Assembly: GCA_027295435.1 (NCBI GenBank)
Contig: JAPUKX010000076.1
Location: forward strand, 1 to 7,750
DNA length: 7,750 nucleotides
Direction: 5' to 3'
Source: Planctomycetota bacterium
Lineage (GTDB): Bacteria; Planctomycetota; Phycisphaerae; Phycisphaerales; SM1A02
A program made the position numbers and the translations under genes. How positions within the stretch are numbered: position 1 is the first letter of the stretch; every line of letters begins with the position of its first letter. A model generated the notes under the pieces. That model did not search any database and was not told the origin of the DNA. It was given only the letters and a program-made list of their open reading frames with translations. This document shows positions 5,910-7,750 of the stretch, piece by piece.

Positions 5910-6976
5910 CGCATCAGGTACATCGCTCGGGGTGACCCGAGATCATTGACCATGCGGCGTATGGTCCCGGCATCGAGCATGGTCGCAGGTCTGTCCGGCC
6001 CGTGGACGCCCAGCACGCCGCCGAACAATGGAGTCGGTCGGCGCAGAATCACCACCGTGGACTGCCCAGCGGGGAGCCCGGCCATCTTCTCCGCCCGGGC
6101 GATCGCATCGTCCAGATACCCGATCGAATCGATCAAGCCGTTGTCCGAGGCTTCTTGGGCGGTGTAGATTGAGCCGTCGGCGAGTTTGTCGATCTTCGCA
6201 GGATCATTGATCGCGCTACCGCGGCCATCCTTGACACGCTGCTTGAAAATGTCGTAGGCCGCGTCGAGCATTGCCCGGATCTTCTCATGATCCTTCTCGG
6301 TCCAGGAGCGGAAGGGATTGCCCAAGTCCTTCTCCGGAGCATCCGTGGCCAACAACGTGACCGGCTGGACCCCGATCTTGTTCAAAAGGTCTTCGAAAAT
6401 GAAGGTTTGTGCGATGACGCCGATGCTGCCGGTGATGCACGTGGGCTCGGCGACAATATGATCGGTGCCGCAGGAGACGTAATAGCCGCCCGAAGCCGCC
6501 ACCCCGCCATAGCTGGCGATCACCGGCAGGCCGGCATCGCGGAGGCGCTTGACCTGATACCAGATCTGATCCGAGGCAGCGATCCCACCCCCGGGCGAAT
6601 CGACTCGCAGCACCGCGGCCTTGATGGACGAATCATCCAAGACGTGATCGATCGTCAGCCGGACGGATTCGGCCTGGTGGGCGTCGATGATGCCTTCGAT
6701 GGGGATGATCGCCACGGTGTTTCGCCCGCCGTCGCGGTACAACTCACCAACCACGGTGGTGTCAAACATCGAACTCGCGAAGAAGGCAGCGCCCCCAAAC
6801 GCCACACCGACCATAAACACGACGGCGAAGACGAACAGGCCGATGATGAACCCGATCGCCCGTGCAAATCCGGTGGGTTTGCTGACGATGTGCACGACCT
6901 GAGGCGCTGAGGAACCTGGGGAGATGGGAGCTGAGGCCGGCGGAGGGAGCGGTGGGGAGGGATGAGACTGGTCCAT
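5906..6976 (-). CDS. sppA: Signal peptide peptidase SppA / protease IV, membrane-anchored
   Basis: A 356-residue protein of the short, single-domain SppA type (peptidase family S49). Family members cut leftover signal peptides and other peptides at the membrane. From the ATG at 6976, residues 1-32 are rich in Pro and Ser, residues about 37-69 are one long hydrophobic segment (FARAIGFIIGLFVFAVVF...), and the catalytic domain follows. Visible motifs are 'VAIIPIEGIID' (88-98), 'LRVDSPGGGIAASDQI' (123-138), 'GGVAASGGYYVSCG' (157-170) with the nucleophile Ser162, 'ITGSIGVI' (181-188), and Lys216 in 'APEKDLGNPFR' as the general base. The Ser-Lys distance of 54 is close to the 52 of the Bacillus subtilis enzyme. 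'TAQEASDNGLIDSIGYLDDAI' (272-292) is the usual family ending. ATG 6976 is preferred over a TTG at 6994 because AAGGA lies 9 bases before it and the TTG has no such site. The stop overlaps the start of the DUF4159 gene. Confidence 0.93.
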   Translation of the reverse strand: MDQSHPSPPLPPPASAPISPGSSAPQVVHIVSKPTGFARAIGFIIGLFVFAVVFMVGVAFGGAAFFASSMFDTTVVGELYRDGGRNTVAIIPIEGIIDAHQAESVRLTIDHVLDDSSIKAAVLRVDSPGGGIAASDQIWYQVKRLRDAGLPVIASYGGVAASGGYYVSCGTDHIVAEPTCITGSIGVIAQTFIFEDLLNKIGVQPVTLLATDAPEKDLGNPFRSWTEKDHEKIRAMLDAAYDIFKQRVKDGRGSAINDPAKIDKLADGSIYTAQEASDNGLIDSIGYLDDAIARAEKMAGLPAGQSTVVILRRPTPLFGGVLGVHGPDRPATMLDAGTIRRMVNDLGSPRAMYLMR

Positions 6977-6985
6977 GCTTGTGTT

Positions 6986-6990
6986 TCCTT
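6986..6990 (-). promoter_or_regulatory. Shine-Dalgarno site that decides the sppA start
   Basis: The minus strand reads AAGGA followed by nine bases (AACACAAGC) and the ATG at 6976. The upstream in-frame TTG at 6994 lies before this site, so translation should start at the ATG. Confidence 0.6.
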
Positions 6991-7041
6991 GCAACTGTGA
7001 TCAACCTGTTTGCGGCGGATCGCATGCCGCTTTGCTTACGA

Positions 7042-7070
7042 ATCCTAGCAGCTCGCAGTACGCCTGGACA
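7042..7070 (-). promoter_or_regulatory. Possible promoter of the sppA-DUF4159 unit
   Basis: On the minus strand TGTCCA (7065-7070) and TAGGAT (7042-7047) are separated by 17 bases. The -10 matches consensus at four of six bases, but the -35 at only three. The position, about 65 bases before the sppA start and inside the divergent intergenic region, is suitable. It is a weak candidate. Confidence 0.25.
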
Positions 7071-7120
7071 CGGCAGCCCACAGAGCACGGCGTATCCAGA
7101 GTCTTGGGCTCGCCCTGGGC

Positions 7121-7126
7121 TACACT
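7121..7126 (+). promoter_or_regulatory. Possible -10 element of a leaderless methyltransferase transcript
   Basis: TACACT matches the -10 consensus at four of six bases and ends 10 bases before the ATG at 7137. A start point 6-8 bases downstream would put transcription start almost on the ATG. That agrees with the lack of any purine-rich Shine-Dalgarno sequence in CTACACTACTACCGACC. No convincing -35 hexamer is found at 16-18 bases upstream. Confidence 0.25.
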
Positions 7127-7136
7127 ACTACCGACC

Positions 7137-7750
7137 ATGGGGCGGCCCGCCGAGAAGAAATACCTAGAACCATACCGCGAGGCGGTCGAGCGGTTCGGAC
7201 CCGGATTCGAGGCGACGCTGTGGACCAGCCGCAAGGCGCAAACGCTACGGTTCGACGTGATGATCGGCCTGGCAGAGTTCGAGGATTGTGTGATTCTGGA
7301 TGCCGGCTGCGGCCAGGGGGATTTCGCCGCGCGCCTGGTGGAGTGCGAGGTACCGTTTTCAAGGTATATCGGCGTTGATGCGATGCCGCAAATGATTGAC
7401 GCCGCCGGGCAGCGGAAGCTGCCGCGGTGTGAGTTTGTTCTCAACGATGTGCTCACCTGCCCCTCGACCCTCAGCGCCGCCGAGCCCGATTTCGTCTGCA
7501 TCTCTGGCACGCTCAACACGATGGATGAAGACACCGCCCGGCAGTTGGTCGCATCGGCGTTCGAGGCCGCAGCCCAGGGTGTCCTGTTCAATTTCCTCTC
7601 CAGCCGACCGCATTCGCGCTGGGCCGGCCAGGACCCCTCACCGGCCAGGCGGTTCGACCCGCTGCGATGGCTGGACTTCTCACTCGCCCTGAGCAGCCGG
7701 GTCAGCTTCACCCAGGCCTACCTCGACGGGCACGATGCCACGATTTTGAT
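7137..7750 (+). CDS. Class I SAM-dependent methyltransferase, C-terminus cut by window edge
   Basis: The frame from ATG at 7137 is open for 204 codons to the right edge. It is the only rightward gene in the window. Residues 52-67 ('VILDAGCGQGDFAARL') are motif I of the Rossmann-type methyltransferase fold, with the GxGxG-like glycine loop that binds S-adenosylmethionine. 'YIGVDAMPQMIDAA' (77-90) is motif II, whose Asp81 should hold the ribose hydroxyls. 'CEFVLNDVL' (98-106) matches the next adenine-contacting region, and 'DFVCISGTLNTM' (118-129) fits the strand-4 motif where an acidic or Asn residue often lies. The substrate cannot be told; small-molecule, lipid or ubiquinone-like acceptors are all possible. 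It is transcribed away from sppA, so no shared role is implied. Codon use matches the GC-rich surroundings. Confidence 0.85.
   Translation, partial: MGRPAEKKYLEPYREAVERFGPGFEATLWTSRKAQTLRFDVMIGLAEFEDCVILDAGCGQGDFAARLVECEVPFSRYIGVDAMPQMIDAAGQRKLPRCEFVLNDVLTCPSTLSAAEPDFVCISGTLNTMDEDTARQLVASAFEAAAQGVLFNFLSSRPHSRWAGQDPSPARRFDPLRWLDFSLALSSRVSFTQAYLDGHDATIL

Noticed and set aside
6287..6910. Rightward 207-codon open frame opposite sppA
   Set aside because: It is antisense to the conserved catalytic core of SppA. The Asp/Gly/Arg-rich translation is typical of a shadow frame.
6977..6994. TTG start of sppA at 6994
   Set aside because: The AAGGA site lies downstream of this TTG and is correctly spaced for the ATG at 6976.
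7001..7711. Long leftward open frame opposite the methyltransferase (236 codons)
   Set aside because: It is antisense to clear SAM-binding motifs and its translation is low-complexity, rich in Ser/Arg/Pro, with no motif.

Overview
The window reads as a piece of a high-G+C planctomycete chromosome, most likely from the Phycisphaerae or a related class. The basis is gene content seen here and known from that phylum: an exported beta-helix protein with GGGIY repeats and a closing 'DIDGDERV...VDMGADEF' motif, an exported alpha/alpha-toroid plus DUF4159 protein, a TPR protein of planctomycete style, and a PurN with the FGGKGMYG loop. No rRNA, tRNA, transposase, CRISPR array or phage gene is visible. 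The assignment is inference from motifs, not a database match.

Layout from left to right. The minus strand carries almost everything. Bases 1-354 hold the N-terminal part of an exported TPR protein that runs off the left edge. Bases 429-1489 hold a two-gene unit transcribed leftward, an acyl-CoA thioesterase of the hotdog fold followed by purN, joined by a 4-base ATGA overlap. Bases 1490-1757 have no confident gene, but contain a 52-codon open stretch in frame with the gene upstream. Bases 1758-3299 encode a secreted right-handed beta-helix protein with eight GGG[I/V] coils and a ladder of cysteines; it has its own likely promoter and Shine-Dalgarno site. Bases 3504-6976 hold a second coupled pair: sppA, a membrane-anchored signal peptide peptidase/protease IV, followed by an 801-residue exported protein with a toroid and two DUF4159-like modules, again joined by an ATGA overlap. 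A divergent intergenic region (6977-7136) separates these from a rightward SAM-dependent methyltransferase that runs off the right edge.

How the genes fit together. The thioesterase/purN and sppA/DUF4159 pairs are each probably co-transcribed and translationally coupled. The second pair puts a membrane serine/lysine protease with an unstudied exported protein, so a shared cell-envelope role is plausible but unproven. The most striking sequence-level feature is a short palindromic dispersed repeat (around 4161-4220) of the CCCTCACCCCAACCCTCTCCC type. It lies inside the DUF4159 gene, is read through in frame, and falls at the linker between the two DUF4159-like modules.

No complete new defence or mobile system is evident. 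The leads worth checking are the in-gene repeat, the tandem DUF4159 architecture and its coupling to sppA, and the open frame beyond the beta-helix stop codon.
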